A stretch of DNA of 64,000 bases from Chionomys nivalis. Lineage: Eukaryota; Chordata; Mammalia; Rodentia; Cricetidae. Shown piece by piece: positions 26,090-37,400 of this stretch (position 1 is the first letter of the stretch; each line of letters opens with the position of its first letter). The position numbers and the translations under genes are program-made. The notes below the pieces were generated by a model. It saw only the letters and a program-made list of their open reading frames with translations. It ran no database searches and was not told the DNA's origin. Where the stretch lies: positions 74,416,830 through 74,480,829 of the forward strand of contig NC_080094.1 of assembly GCF_950005125.1 (NCBI RefSeq), given 5' to 3'.

Positions 26090-27083
26090 TTTTGTTAGAT
26101 CCACCACTCAGCCCCTTCCTTTAAGTCCTTCAAAAAGTCCCTAAAACATCTGCCTCTCAACACAGTGTACTATTTTTGTAATCAAATGTGAATGTCATTC
26201 GTTGTACTTCAGTCACATCTAACCCATTACCTCCTCTACAATTGTTCCCCTGTCCAATCACCACTTTTTTTTCCAATTATATTATTTCTCTTCCTTAGTA
26301 TTAAACCCATGGGGTCTATATAGTAATATTTCTTTGTACATCGATTTAAGACCATCTACTGGAGTACTGATATCAGGGACTATGTTCCTGAAGAAAACTT
26401 ACTCTTTTGCTTGTTCTAGCTGTCAATTGCCAAGATTCTCAGGTTGGGACTCACTCTCAACTCTCCAGTCCATGTTGGAATTTTGTTTGGATGACTCTTG
26501 TATGGATTTTGTGCATGGTGTCACAGCGTCTGTCAATTAACATGTGCTACTACCCTGTTGTATCCAGAAAACACCATTTAATTACAGTTATCTATTGCCT
26601 GTGGCTCCTGTAATTTCCCTACTCCTTCTTGATTAGGGACTACTGCAACTTGGGAGGAAAAGGTATGATATAGGTGTCCCACTTAATGTTGAGTGCTGCA
26701 TACTTCTTTATTTTCTTCACATTGACAAGGTGTGAAACACTGTGTTCACTGCCATCTATGGGAAGAAATCGCTCTGATGAGAGTTGAGAGAAACCCTTAT
26801 CTATATGTGTAATAAGTCATTTTAGTCAGTTTAATTCTACATGCATTTAGCAGAATAATAGTACTATGTATATCCAGATATGTCTTTGTTTTGTAGTTAC
26901 TCTGGGTTTGCGGTCTGTAGGCTGGAATTTCTTTGCCTTATGTCTAAAAGTCACTTTTAAATAAACACATATTATATTTGTCTTTCTGTGCCTGGGATAC
27001 TTCACTCAATATTCTTTATAGATCCATTTGACTATAAATTTCAAGATCTCATTATTATTTACCACTGTGTTTTTAAATAAACC
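26090..27083 (-). mobile_element. Old L1, ORF2 end and 3' UTR
   Basis: Antisense of an old L1 tail. At the right, 'cctgggatacttcactcaat' and 'ataaatttcaagatctcatt' are antisense ORF2-end marks. To the left, about 0.85 kb resembles an old 3' UTR ('gagagttgagagaaacc' region reversed, 'agcagaataatagtactatg'). More diverged than the L1 at 25380-26055, and the two pieces are in the wrong order for one twin-primed event, so they are separate insertions. Confidence 0.6.
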
Positions 27084-27139
27084 ACAAACCCTGAACCAAA
27101 AAAACTCTGCTATTAATATTTTTAGCCATTTAAGGAAAG

Positions 27140-27205
27140 AAGGAGTCTGTATTTGTTGACACATGCCTGCTATCTCAGCACAGAGGAATGGAGACAAGAT
27201 ACAAT
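27140..27205 (+). mobile_element. B1/B4-like SINE scrap
   Basis: 'acacatgcctgctatctcag' and 'gaatggagacaaga' resemble a decayed B1 head. Short and uncertain. Confidence 0.3.
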
Positions 27206-27572
27206 ATCCCAAGGTTAAATCCGGTGTAATACAAATTAAAAGATTACAGCATGCTGAACAATATTCAAAGGCTATCAAAATTGCATAACTTTCTGTGATT
27301 TAATCAAAGATCATATTTCCCATTATGTAGTGAGGTTGGAAATGTGTGAGGATTTTCTATAAGTATAGCAGGTTCTATTTATAAATAATTTTGTTTACCA
27401 GTACACTGAAATATGGTGGTGTGGATGACTATGAAATATTTCAGTCATGTGCTGTGTTACTATCTTTTGTTGACAAATTCCTAAGTGTCTTATGACAAAA
27501 TAGTGTAACACAAACTCAAATATTTCAAATTTTTAGATTTCAAAAGTAAACCATTATTAATAATAATTTTTA

Positions 27573-27698
27573 TTGGCTTTTTGAAACAGAGTTTCTCTGT
27601 GTATATTCCTGACTGCCCTGGGGCTTACTCTATTGACCCGGCTAGCCTCTGACTCCTGAGTGCTGAGATTAAAGGCATATGTCACTACTGCCCAGCAA
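27573..27698 (-). mobile_element. Old B1 SINE with internal gap
   Basis: Antisense B1: 'gaaacagagtttctctgtgt', 'gtgctgagattaaaggcata'. The block that normally carries 'gaactcacagagatcc' is shortened, so about 25 bases are missing inside. Confidence 0.8.
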
Positions 27699-27919
27699 TA
27701 GCAAATATTTTAACCCTTTCATTTCCTTTGGGAGTTCAGGCTCCTAGCTGAAGAATGCCTTCTGCTGAAAAGACAGTTTCCATATGTGTACATTTTAAAG
27801 TGGATTTATGTCGTCAATAGACATTCCGTGGATAAATACTATGTCAGCTAATAAGAAAAGAAATACTTATTTTGAGAAAACCTGTTACAGAAATTCTTAG
27901 ATACTAGCACAGATATTTG

Positions 27920-27920
<1 letters not shown>

Positions 27921-27960
<40 letters not shown>

Positions 27961-28140
27961 GTGAGTGTGTGTGTGTAATATCTGTGTGTGCATATGTAGG
28001 TGATGTGTGTAATATGTGTGCATAATTGTGTGAATGTATGTCAGTCTTGTACTGTATGTACAAGTGTATATATGAATGTGTTTGTATGAGTGTGTGTGTC
28101 GTGCATTCATATGTATGTAGGTGTATGTGTGTAAGGGGCA
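27921..28140. repeat. (CT)n then GT-rich simple repeat
   Basis: (CT)n at 27921-27957 passes into GT-rich, partly TGTATG-type DNA to about 28140. The open frames here (for example 28026-28406) are low-complexity artefacts. Confidence 0.9.
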
Positions 28141-28239
28141 TGTCTGTGAGTGAGGGTGCATATGCACCACAACACTCCTGTGAAGCCATGAAAACAGCCT
28201 CTGACAGAGAGTTGGCCAGTTCTCACCTCTCAGCTTGTT

Positions 28240-28410
28240 TGAGACAGGGTTTCTTTTTGCCTGAATACTCCAGCCTAGCTTACTTCTGTAATTTTTTTGG
28301 TTTTTTTAAGCTGATTTTTTCATTATTTTTTTGCATTTTACATACACAGTTACCTTCCCTCCCCTTCCTCCACTCCCCAATCTCCGGCCCCCAACCCACC
28401 ATCTAGTTTT
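28240..28410 (-). mobile_element. SINE scrap and L1 3'-end fragment
   Basis: 'gagacagggtttctttttgc' at 28240 is a B1-like antisense tail scrap. From about 28300, T-rich DNA then C-rich 'ccttccctccccttcctc' resembles an antisense L1 3' end. Confidence 0.45.
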
Positions 28411-28439
28411 AGGAGTTGGAAACGTATTTCTGAATTCCA

Positions 28440-28520
28440 CTTTACAGGAGTCCTGGATATGGAACTCAGCACACTGTTCTTTCCTTTAAGTGCTTACCCA
28501 GTGACTATAACCCCAAGCGT
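28440..28520 (-). mobile_element. B3/B2-like SINE head fragment
   Basis: 'gtcctggatatggaactcag' and 'taagtgcttacccagtgact' resemble the antisense head of a B3/B2 SINE. Confidence 0.4.
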
Positions 28521-29382
28521 TGATAACTTTTTATTTGGAAAAAATAATTTAAGTGTACATGACTCTTTGGACATCTCTCCCTGAAGGGAAAGCAAAAGGC
28601 TTCTTTTCACACCTGGATGAAAATTGCCAAATAGTTACTTTTCTGTAATGTCCATATCAGTTTACAGTCTTCCAAGAGATTTATGGTGCAAGCATATTAT
28701 GATTCTGAGTCAATTCAGTATATTGATTAGATGTCTTCAATATGGACATTTTAAAATAAGATTTTTAGTCAGTAACTTTTTAAAAATAGTTATAAACTAA
28801 ATATTATCAGATTTTGTAGCAAACTGAAAGGTAAATTCTATATATTGGATACATTTTGCTACTCCAGAGCAGACTGAAAAATGCATTTATAATGTATTGA
28901 AATTTCCATCTCCAATACTAAATAAAACACTATTTCTTGTCTCTGACAAATAAGGATAACAGAAGGTTGCTTTAATTACATGACTATTTACATCTGAAAA
29001 ATCAAAGAATATTCACTTATCAGTGGGTGTAATTCTTGAGGCTACAATCAAGAAAATGTATTCAAGAGCCAAGGCAATTTACTGCACTACATGTCAATCA
29101 AATTAAAAGACCTCATGGAAGTAAAATATACCAATGCTAGAAGTAACATAAGGTTATGAAAATTAGATTCCTAATGTGTTTCAGTCCCCTTGGCATACAA
29201 CCCGTGTTTCTAAATAGAATGATCTGACAATTTACCCAGGGTGATAAAATTAAGTAAAATGGAAAAATAATTAGTGACACATGAAATGTCAGAATATTTA
29301 TGTATTTCGCTCTAAAATACAAGAAAGAAATGTGCCTTTGTAGCCTGTACTGATGTTTTTCTGAGTGAGTATTATTGACAAA
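28521..29382. other. Unique AT-rich DNA
   Basis: Nothing recognisable. Confidence 0.5.
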
Positions 29383-29384
29383 GT

Positions 29385-29512
29385 TTTTTTATTGGTTTCT
29401 TTTGAAACAGGATTTTTCTATATAGCCAAGGACAGCTTCACATTTGTGGCAATTCTCCTTCCTCTTCATTCTAAATTGCGGGAGTAGCTGTGTGAGGCAT
29501 CACAGTGAACTT
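29385..29512 (-). mobile_element. Very old B1-like SINE
   Basis: 'ttgaaacaggatttttctat' and 'atagccaaggacagcttcac' are recognisable antisense B1 blocks; the rest is heavily changed. Confidence 0.5.
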
Positions 29513-30745
29513 TATCGATAAGGTATTGATTTATTCATAGTATTCAAAGGGCAAATAATTCTGAGAAAGTTCTTCAAAGGCTAGAAAGAAAGCTCAGTGT
29601 GTACCTGATTTCTCCCTACCCCGCTAATGGCTCTCACTGTCAAGGTATCTCTTTCATTACTCTCCAACTCCATCCCTCCTCAACTTGACCATCCCATTCC
29701 CTCATGTTTTCATCACCCATCCCTTCACCTTTACTAGCTGCCTTGCCCCTAGTTAACCCAGGAATTCTCTTCTTTTTGTGATTTACTGAGTCATGATTTA
29801 CTACTGTTATCATCCTCAATATATATTTCCAACAAACAACTCTGCCTTCCATCACATAAAATTCAAAATTATATTTATCTATAATAATTTGAACTAAGAC
29901 ACATAATGGATCAAATTTTATGACGGTATAATTTCTGACTTTGAGCTTATTTTTTCTTTGTCTTTTGTGACTATTATTTTAAAGCTAATAAGAAACTTAT
30001 TTTGCAGATTGTGCCTCAAACATGACCCTGATTTTCTTCATTATTTAATTCAAATTATTAAAGTTTTGTAGGTAAGTTATCAAGTGTTATAATGACTTTT
30101 TCATTACCATATATAAGGTGCTAAATAATCTAATCATTCTCATGCTTGTAAGTAAGGAGAGTCATCTAGATTTTTTCATCTTCAATTTTTTTCCCTCATT
30201 CAATTAATATACTTTTGTTGTGTTGTGTTTTAAACCTTTGTAGCCACCCTGTGAAATAGAGTACATATTTTTCTTAGCTGAATTACTTTTTAGTATTAGG
30301 CTTTCTAAGCCATGATAATTATAATATTGCCAGTAATTATGAAATTAGTAGTTTAACTTACATAATAAGTAAAATGTTTTTCCCGTTCATTTATGCCTTT
30401 GATTTTAAAATACACATATGCTCATGGTTTGTAATTCTTTTCATTGCATCTAAATTCATTACATTTGGCATTAAATTTCCCAATAAATTGTCCCAGATTG
30501 GGTAAATAAAAGCAATTAGGGGTGTCAATATGAAGCACATATTTTATACTGCTCTAACTACTCATGTAATCCTGACATCCTCTGTGCTTACAGTGGAGAA
30601 TAATGTTTAGAAACAAAGATTTTTACATGAGATGCAGTCAGCACTCTACAAAAACAATGGTTCTGATCTCCTGAACTCTTTTAATGTGTCAGCTATAGGG
30701 TAGTTCTGTGTATATATGCACACAGCTATCTCTAGTTCACTCTAT
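29513..30745. other. Unique AT-rich DNA
   Basis: 29640-29800 is pyrimidine-rich but shows no exon signal. Nothing else recognised. Confidence 0.45.
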
Positions 30746-30748
30746 TTA

Positions 30749-30857
30749 TCATCTATCTATCTATCTATCTATCTACCTACCTATCATCTATATATCTATC
30801 ATCTGATTGTATATATGGGTAGATAGATATATTTGCCTATATAGATATATCTGCCTG
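30749..30857. repeat. (ATCT)n tetranucleotide repeat with imperfect flanks
   Basis: A clean ATCT run at 30750-30773, an ACCT-type variant, then interrupted ATCT and 'tagatagata' going the other way to about 30857. The two halves could pair. Confidence 0.85.
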
Positions 30858-31164
30858 TAAGTAAAAATTTCAAGGATAAAAGAAAGAGAAGGAAGGAAAA
30901 TAATTAAGTTAAGGGAGAGAATAGAGGGAAAAGAGAAAATGAAGAAAAAGTAATGGAAAAAGGATGGAATGAGAGAAAATAAAAAAATAGTAGCACATCT
31001 GAATTGTGAAAACCTTATCCAAGTCCATTGTATCATTAGCAGTTTGAAAGCTCATAGATCCAATAGCAATGGTGCTGTAAACAGCAACACAAATCTAGAG
31101 ATATGACCTTGTAATGGAGTGTATTTTCCCTTTCAAGGAACAGGAGTTTGGTTCATAGTATCTA

Positions 31165-31290
31165 TATTTGTGGCTCATGCCTACCTGTAACTCCAGGTAT
31201 AGAGAATGAATTCAGCTCTCATTTCTGGGCTCTGTGGATACCTGGATGCTCATGAAAATACCCCATTATAAACACATCAAATAGCTAAAT
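31165..31290 (+). mobile_element. B3/B2 SINE, 3' half
   Basis: 'tggctcatgcctacctgtaa', 'ttctgggctctgtggatacc' and the A-rich end match the 3' half of a sense B3/B2. The tRNA-like head is missing. Confidence 0.6.
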
Positions 31291-31990
31291 GTGAATACAT
31301 CATTAGAAGACAACATAATGCTTTGTTTATTCCGTCCATTTCTCAAAGTTGCCTCAAATGAATTTTTGTCAATATTTGTTCTGGTATTAAAAACATATAA
31401 AAAATACTTTTATATGTGTACAGCTAATTAAATCCTCTTCAAGTATGTCATATACCGATTTCCAAATATTAGAATAAAAGAGATATTACTGAATAGAAAG
31501 ATAATCAGATCATAGTAAATAAAGTTATTCATTATATTATTGAACAAATAAATATAAAGCAACACAGTTACTGGAAAGACAGGGCAGTGGCCCAACACTA
31601 AGACTGTCTGTGAGCAGCATGTGCAGTCAGCAAATTTTTTTCTGTTTAATCTCTTTTTATTTTTTAATTAAATTATTTCTCTAGAAGGTAAGCTTTTTTT
31701 TTACCTCTCATAACATTTAAATCTATGAATTGTACTATATTCCAACCAAGAACCACACAGCAGACCAAAGAGTAGTTATTAAGTTTTTATTTTCTAATTT
31801 TGAAAATGAGCAGAATAAGTGAGATTCTGATAATTATTGGCAATTTCCATGACCAGATTTTGACCAACAAGGTGATATCGATGTAATATAGAATAACATC
31901 AACAAAAATTCTCATGTGAGATGGTTAATATAGCAGTAGGTAAATAGCTCTATGTCTACTCCATGCTCTACTCAATTAAACAATAAATTT
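31291..31990. other. Unique AT-rich DNA
   Basis: Nothing recognisable. A (TTA)n run of about six units is at 31992-32008. Confidence 0.5.
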
Positions 31991-32009
31991 ATATTATTAT
32001 TATTATTAT

Positions 32010-32185
32010 GCAAGTGTAGGACATGTGTAAGTGTGCATAAAAGTCATACTGCATGCGTGGTGGTCAGAAGACCACTGCCAGAATTTAGTTCATTCATCCC
32101 ACTTTTACGTAGGTGGTAGGGATTAAATTAATCTTTTCGGGGTTGCATGACAAGCACTTCACTCATTGTTTTGCTGGCCGTCTAT
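32010..32185 (-). mobile_element. B3 SINE, diverged
   Basis: Antisense B3: 'gcgtggtggtcagaagacca' (tail side), 'tagggattaaattaatcttt', then 'cacttcactcattgttttgc' (head side). Order and spacing fit a nearly complete copy. Confidence 0.65.
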
Positions 32186-32539
32186 GGCATAAAATTAATT
32201 GCATGAATATAAGCGTTATTGCTCATATACAATCATCTTGGATTAGATGTATTTATAAAATGCATCTAATTTTTTTTGACATGCATTCCCATTTTATTTT
32301 AAAAGGATCATAAAGTTTTTGTTTCCCAAATATAATTATTGTTCTTATTTTTCCTTTTCTTTCATAATGCTGCATTGATTCCCTTTAAGATATAAATTTT
32401 GACAGTCATGAGAACTTCTTCACGGAAGTGTTTACTTCTGATTGGCCACTCTAAAAAATACCTCTCTCTATAATCCTGACTCTGAAATTCTACCATCATA
32501 ACCATTCAAAGATTGAGCAGTGGTCCGTAAATAGTCCCA

Positions 32540-32625
32540 ACTATCACTGGCCTCAAACAAATGGTCCTCCTATCTTCACCTAAGGATTGAGATTATAGAG
32601 AGGCCCTACTATGTCTGGATATCAC
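32540..32625 (-). mobile_element. Old B1 fragment
   Basis: 'ctggcctcaaacaaatggtc' and 'aggattgagattatagagag' are decayed antisense B1 blocks. Confidence 0.5.
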
Positions 32626-33420
32626 ATATAATTTTGGTATTGTTTGGGGTGTTTTAGGCTAATAAATAAAGAAAAATCAAGATAAAACATAAATATTTAA
32701 ATATAGGAGGAATTAAAATTAAATCAACTGGCATCTCAAATTATGTTTTAATTTACTTTATTTATTTAGACACACAAATTCTAAATAGAACTTAAAACAG
32801 CATCTAATATAAACAAACAGAAAAATACAAAAATGCTTTTTTTCATTTTTTTTTTTTCAAAAATCTAACATAAGTAAAATGGTACTGTGGTTGGTGATGG
32901 GAGGGTATATTTGATACAAAGTTAAGTGTTAAACATGTGAAGCGAACTACTTTCATCTGAATGTAAATTTGCAATATTTTAATGTAGATAGACACAAGGG
33001 CCTTGGGATTGTAAAGTCTGACAGTAAATTACCCAAAACCCTAATTGTTTTCCTCAATTTGGACAGTTTATTTAGCTTCCTATTTTGTCTTCAGTCTGGA
33101 TGCAAGATTTTCCTGAAAATAGACACCTGGTCATCAAAAACCTTCCTTTAAATGATATTTTAAGGAATTAGTTGAGTGTGCTAGCGAAGTACAGATTATT
33201 AAGAAAACTATATCAGAAACTCTTGTCTGGAACGTGATACAACTTAAATAAATATCACATAATCTTTTTGGTTTTTCTTTATGTCCATAAGAGAAAAGCA
33301 TGCTCATTTTTGGAAATTTTTCAGAGTTTCTCATGTGGGAAGTGTCTCTTTTTTCACCCGAAATGAAGTTATATAGCATCAGCTATGTGGCTGTCTCCTT
33401 CCTTTAAAACACAAGCAAAG
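32626..33420. other. Unique AT-rich DNA
   Basis: Nothing recognisable. The two opposite open frames meeting near 33134-33151 have no domain. Confidence 0.5.
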
Positions 33421-33609
33421 GTGCTGGGCAGTCATGGCTCACGTCTTTAATCTCAGCACTGAGGAGGCAGAGGCAGGCGGATCTTTGTGTGAGTTTGAGG
33501 CCAGCTTGGTCTACAAGAGCTAGTTCCAGGACAGGCTCCAAAGCTACGGAGAAGACCGGCCTCAAAAATCCAAAAACCAAACCACACCCAAACAAACAAA
33601 CAAAAAAAT
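33421..33609 (+). mobile_element. B1 SINE, full length
   Basis: Sense B1 from 'gtgctgggcagtcatggctc' through 'ctacaagagctagttccagg' to a tail of CAAA-type repeats. 'caagcaaa' at 33412-33419 and 33610-33617 may be the target-site duplication. Confidence 0.92.
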
Positions 33610-33982
33610 CAAGCAAACCCATGACTCCTAGCAATGAGAAGTACTAACACCTTAGAGTGTGCTGCATGACAAAGAGGCCTATTGCAAAATTTTTGATCTG
33701 TTACTAATGAAAAATGAGTTATGAGATACAGACTGATACCAGTGTATCCGGTGTTCTGCTATATAATACACCACACACAGTCAATACTTACATTTGAGCA
33801 ACCGGAGAGCCCTTTTAATGATCTTCATGAAGAAACAATAAATAATTAAGGTGATCCACATGTTGATTAATCCTCTGTTATCATCCACAAGGCAGGTATA
33901 TAGTAACACATTTTATTATGCCTCTAATTGCACCAGTTATTTCTTGGAATATAAAAAATTGGAAAGAAACCAAAGTTAAAGC

Positions 33983-34140
33983 TGTGCACTAGTACACAAA
34001 TCTGTAATTTCAGAACTCAGGAGACATGGCTAGAAAGTGCCAATTTTGATGCCAGAAATATAAATTGCACAGAAATTTCACAAAGAGGCCATGCAAGAGT
34101 GTAATTCTAAAATAAATAAATACAAACAAAATATTTTTAA
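33983..34140 (+). mobile_element. Decayed B1/B4-like SINE
   Basis: 'aatctgtaatttcagaactc' and 'aggagacatggctagaaagt' recall the sense B1 head, ending in an AAAT-rich tail. Uncertain. Confidence 0.4.
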
Positions 34141-34914
34141 AAGGAAGGGTAAAACAGTAACAAATATAAGTTGTCTGTCTCTAGTGAAATAATGGAAGTA
34201 CAGGAGCTCTGCCTACTTGGTTCCCACATTGATAATGGTGTGCAATTGTTTCCTTCATTCACTGTATTGATTTCTAGCTGTCTTACACTGATCTATGTTA
34301 GAAAGCTAGCTAGAGAGACCTTTTTCAGGAAGTAAGGATTATTAAAATTAAAATTTCAATAAATGCGTTGTAGTTTGCATGATGGGCTTCATTTATTACT
34401 ATGATCCATTCTTCCTTTTCTTAATTTTATCATATTCAGTTGCAAACACCTTATTGCATGAGTATATTTCATCAATTTAAGTCATCATTAATATTAGGCT
34501 AGATTGTTTGATATTGAGTACTGTTCATTATGTTTTTTTTCTATGTAAAAGGACTTTCCTTTTCCATCAGCATTTTTATAGTCTTGGTTTAAAGCCCAGT
34601 TCAACAACAACATCAGAAGGAGTCAATAAACAACAATAACAATTAAAACTAATAAATAGACAGACAAAAACAATGAAAAATCCAAAAAAACCCAAAAGAC
34701 ACAAAATCTATCATCCTTTCTTCCTTTCTCTGAACTTTGCATGAGCTACTGGCTTTGATTATGTATCTCCTAAAACATACTCCCTTTGTTAAAGTCTAAG
34801 TTTAGTTTCCACTACCACAGTAAGATGAATTTAAATAAAAAAAAAACTAATGATGCATTAGAAACTTCTAGAGTCAGCTTTGTTATTCATGTACTCTTAT
34901 TTTTCTAGATATAG
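34141..34914. other. Unique DNA with an A/C-rich stretch
   Basis: 34615-34720 is A-rich with CAAA runs, perhaps a relic of a retroposon tail. No exon is seen. Confidence 0.45.
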
Positions 34915-35020
34915 ACCTGGTATGTTGCCATGTGCTGCACAACTTGCACTTGAAGACTGAGGCAGGGGGATTAGGAGTTCCAGGCCAGTCTTGCCTTTGT
35001 GAGACTGTCTCAGAAAACTA
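34915..35020 (+). mobile_element. B1/B4-like SINE with (GAAA)n tail
   Basis: 'gactgaggcagggggattag', 'gagttccaggccagtcttgc' and 'gagactgtctcagaaaac' are B1-class SINE blocks in sense. The tail has become a long (GAAA)n run. Confidence 0.6.
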
Positions 35021-35023
35021 AAA

Positions 35024-35036
35024 AAGAAAGAAAGAG

Positions 35037-35111
<75 letters not shown>

Positions 35112-35114
35112 AAA
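35024..35114. repeat. (GAAA)n microsatellite
   Basis: About 20 GAAA units with a few interruptions at the left. All-purine, so it may form triplex DNA, and it is likely to vary in length. Confidence 0.95.
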
Positions 35115-35836
35115 CACACAAACACTCATACACATGAAAGAAAAATAGACAAATAGATTAAAAAGTGCTTGGTGCTGTCTGAATTACTAAAAAAGACAAC
35201 TACTACCATGATAGTATGACTATTTCTATTACTCTCAGTTTATTTGATAAAGAAAATTAGTTAAGCAATTTAAGCATCATTTATGCAAATAACATGTATC
35301 GTCCTGAAGCAATATTCAGTGAGATATTTTGATTTTGAAATGCTCTGGAATTTATATATTCATTCCTAGGCTATCAAATGAGATTTTTGTAAACAATTAT
35401 TGTTTACCATTTTTTGTCTTAAAAATAGTTTTACTAGTAATACCCATCTATCTAAAAATGTATGCAGATCTTTAAAAAGTATATGTTCTTAGTACAGACT
35501 GAGACTGTATATTTTTTAATGTTTATATTGTCATGATTACTATATTTTCAGCAAAAGATTAATTTTGTACTGTTTTATACAGAGCTGGTGTAGTTTTAAT
35601 GTTGAATGTTGTCCAAATTCTATGTGTTACAAACTTTGCATACAGCCTATATAAGAGTTGACTGGAATTTTCTGAGGTAGGATATAGTTGAGAGAACTTA
35701 TAATGCATTGTGCCATTAATTTATAAATTATGGTCATAAATATTCCTCTTTTAGTTCTGTCTTGCCACAAAAGAAAAGAAAGTGAAGAGAGGGAATGGTG
35801 TTAAGGAAAGGAATTAAAAACAAAAGAGAAAAAGCT
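35115..35836. other. Unique AT-rich DNA
   Basis: Nothing recognisable. Confidence 0.5.
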
Positions 35837-35882
35837 CATGAAACTAAAAAGCTTTTGTACAACAAAGAAAACTGTCAGGCAA
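35837..35882 (+). mobile_element. L1 ORF2 scrap
   Basis: 'actaaaaagcttttgtacaa' followed by 'caaagaaaactgtcaggc' matches a short conserved ORF2 block. Too short for more. Confidence 0.35.
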
Positions 35883-35900
35883 TTAAAGAGGTAGATGAAA

Positions 35901-35974
35901 TGTAGTGGCATTCCTTTGTATTTTTATTTTAAAAAAATGTAGTGGCATTCCTTTGTATTTTTATTTTAAAAAAA
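35901..35974 (+). repeat. Perfect 37-bp tandem duplication at LTR start
   Basis: Two identical 37-base units (35901-35937, 35938-35974), each beginning 'tgtagtggcattcctttgta' and ending in seven A. The second unit runs on into the LTR-B, so the first base pairs of the LTR were duplicated. Zero mismatches suggests a recent event. Confidence 0.92.
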
Positions 35975-36284
35975 TAATGCTTGCCTGAAGATCAGAAAAG
36001 TGAAACAGCCATACTAGCCAACCTTATAGACCAGACAGCAGATGCCACACTAGCTTACTGTAGAAATCAGGTGGTAGTGGTACAAGTCCTTAAGCTGAGA
36101 ACTAGAGAGGATTACAAAATGGGAGCAGATAGCTTTCAGGTTCAGCCTCATTGTGAGGTTTCCTGGAGGCAGAATAATTTTCAAACTGAAGTTGAGGTAA
36201 GAGTCGGGGGCTGATTGATTTGCTTTTCTGGTCTTCAGGTTGAACCCAAATATCTGTCTCTGAGTTTGCATTAATTGTGCTTCG
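35938..36284 (+). mobile_element. ERV 5' LTR, family LTR-B
   Basis: Begins 'tgtagtggcattcc', has 'gcttgcctgaagatcaga' after an A-rich block, and ends with 'cttcaggttgaacccaaata' and 'gtgcttcg', directly before a primer-binding site. The end block recurs at 52730-52779, so it is a repeated family. The first 25 or so bases resemble LTR-A, but the remainder does not. Confidence 0.65.
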
Positions 36285-36286
36285 TT

Positions 36287-36304
36287 TGGCACCCAACATT
36301 TGAG
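36287..36304 (+). other. Retroviral primer-binding site, tRNA-Lys-like
   Basis: 'tggcacccaacatttgag' sits three bases after the LTR end. It shows the TGGCRCCCAACR core expected for pairing with the 3' end of tRNA-Lys; the 3' third has decayed. Lys priming is usual for class II (beta-like) ERVs. Confidence 0.65.
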
Positions 36305-36344
36305 GTACAAATTCATGAAATAAGTCATTTGCTTGGGGCTTTTT

Positions 36345-37400
36345 TTAAATTCTTTTTTCATTAATATTTCCACATGCTCCCCGTTTCCCATTTCCCTCCC
36401 CTCCTCCCAAATATTGCCCCCTCCCCCCACTCCCCTCCCCCTATCCCCACTCCTCTTCTCCACCCCCCACACCATTCCCCCTCCCTCTCGATACTGAAGA
36501 ACAATCCAAATTCTCTGCCCTGCGGGAAGACGAAGGTCTTCTATCTACGTCCAGGAAGGTGAGCGTCTAAACAGGCTAAGCTCCCACAAAGCCAGTTCAT
36601 GTATTAGGACGAAAACCTAGTGCCACTGTCCTTGGCTTCTCATCAGCCTTCATTGTCCGCCATGCTCAGAAAGTCCAGTTTCAACCCATGCTTATTCAGT
36701 CCCAGACGAGCTGGCCTTGGTGGGCTCCCAATAAATCAGATCCACTGTCACAGTGGGTGGGTGCATCCCTCGTGGTCCTGATTTCCTTGCTCATGTTCTC
36801 CCTCCTTCTGCTCCTCATTTGGACCTTAAGAGCTCAGACCGTTGCACCAAATTGAGTCTCTGTCTCTACCTCGATCCATCGCCAGATGAAGGTTCTAAGG
36901 TGATATGTAAGATATTCATCAGTATAAGATAGGGTCATTTCAGGTTCCCTCTCCTCAGTTGCCCAAGGTACCAGCTGGGGACATCTCCCTGGACACCTGC
37001 GAACCCCTGTAGAGTCAAGTCTCTTGCCAACCCTAGGATGGCTCCCTTAGTTAGGATATATACTTCGCTGCTCCCGTATCCACCCTTCCTATATTCCAAC
37101 CATCCCAATCCCCCAAGCTCCTCCCATCCTCCCCTTCTCATGTTTCTCATCCCATTTCCCCTTTGCCCCATACCACCTCACCCGCAAGTTCCCAGTTTTT
37201 GCCCTGCAATCTTGTCTACTTCCCCTCTCCAGGCGGATGACTATACGATTTTCTTTGGGTTCACTTTCTTATTTAGCTTCTCTAGGATCACAAATTATAT
37301 GCTCAATGTCCTTTATTTATGGCTAGAAACCGATTATGAGTGAGTACATCCCATGTTCCTCTTTTTGGGTCTGGGATACCTCACTCAGGATAGTGTTTTC
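36345..37400 (-). mobile_element. L1, 3' segment of a twin-primed insertion
   Basis: Minus-strand L1 tail. It starts with a T-rich end (its poly-A tail) at the left, then antisense 3' UTR (C-rich at 36380-36490 and 37075-37190), and antisense ORF2 end 'gggatacctcactcaggata' at 37370-37392. The 15-bp duplication tgcttggggcttttt is at 36330-36344 and 38019-38033, on the outer ends of this piece and the inverted piece that follows. Confidence 0.93.

Noticed and set aside
25380..27083. One 5'-inverted L1 like those at 4.8 and 36.3 kb
   Set aside because: The order is wrong for twin priming (sense ORF2 left of an antisense tail) and the pieces differ in age; two insertions fit better.
27848..28406. 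Open frames of 88-126 codons near the CT/GT repeat
   Set aside because: Driven by simple repeats; His/Thr- and Cys/Val-rich artefacts with no domain.
34897..35133. Ser/Phe/Leu-repeat frame
   Set aside because: It is the (GAAA)n microsatellite read in reverse.
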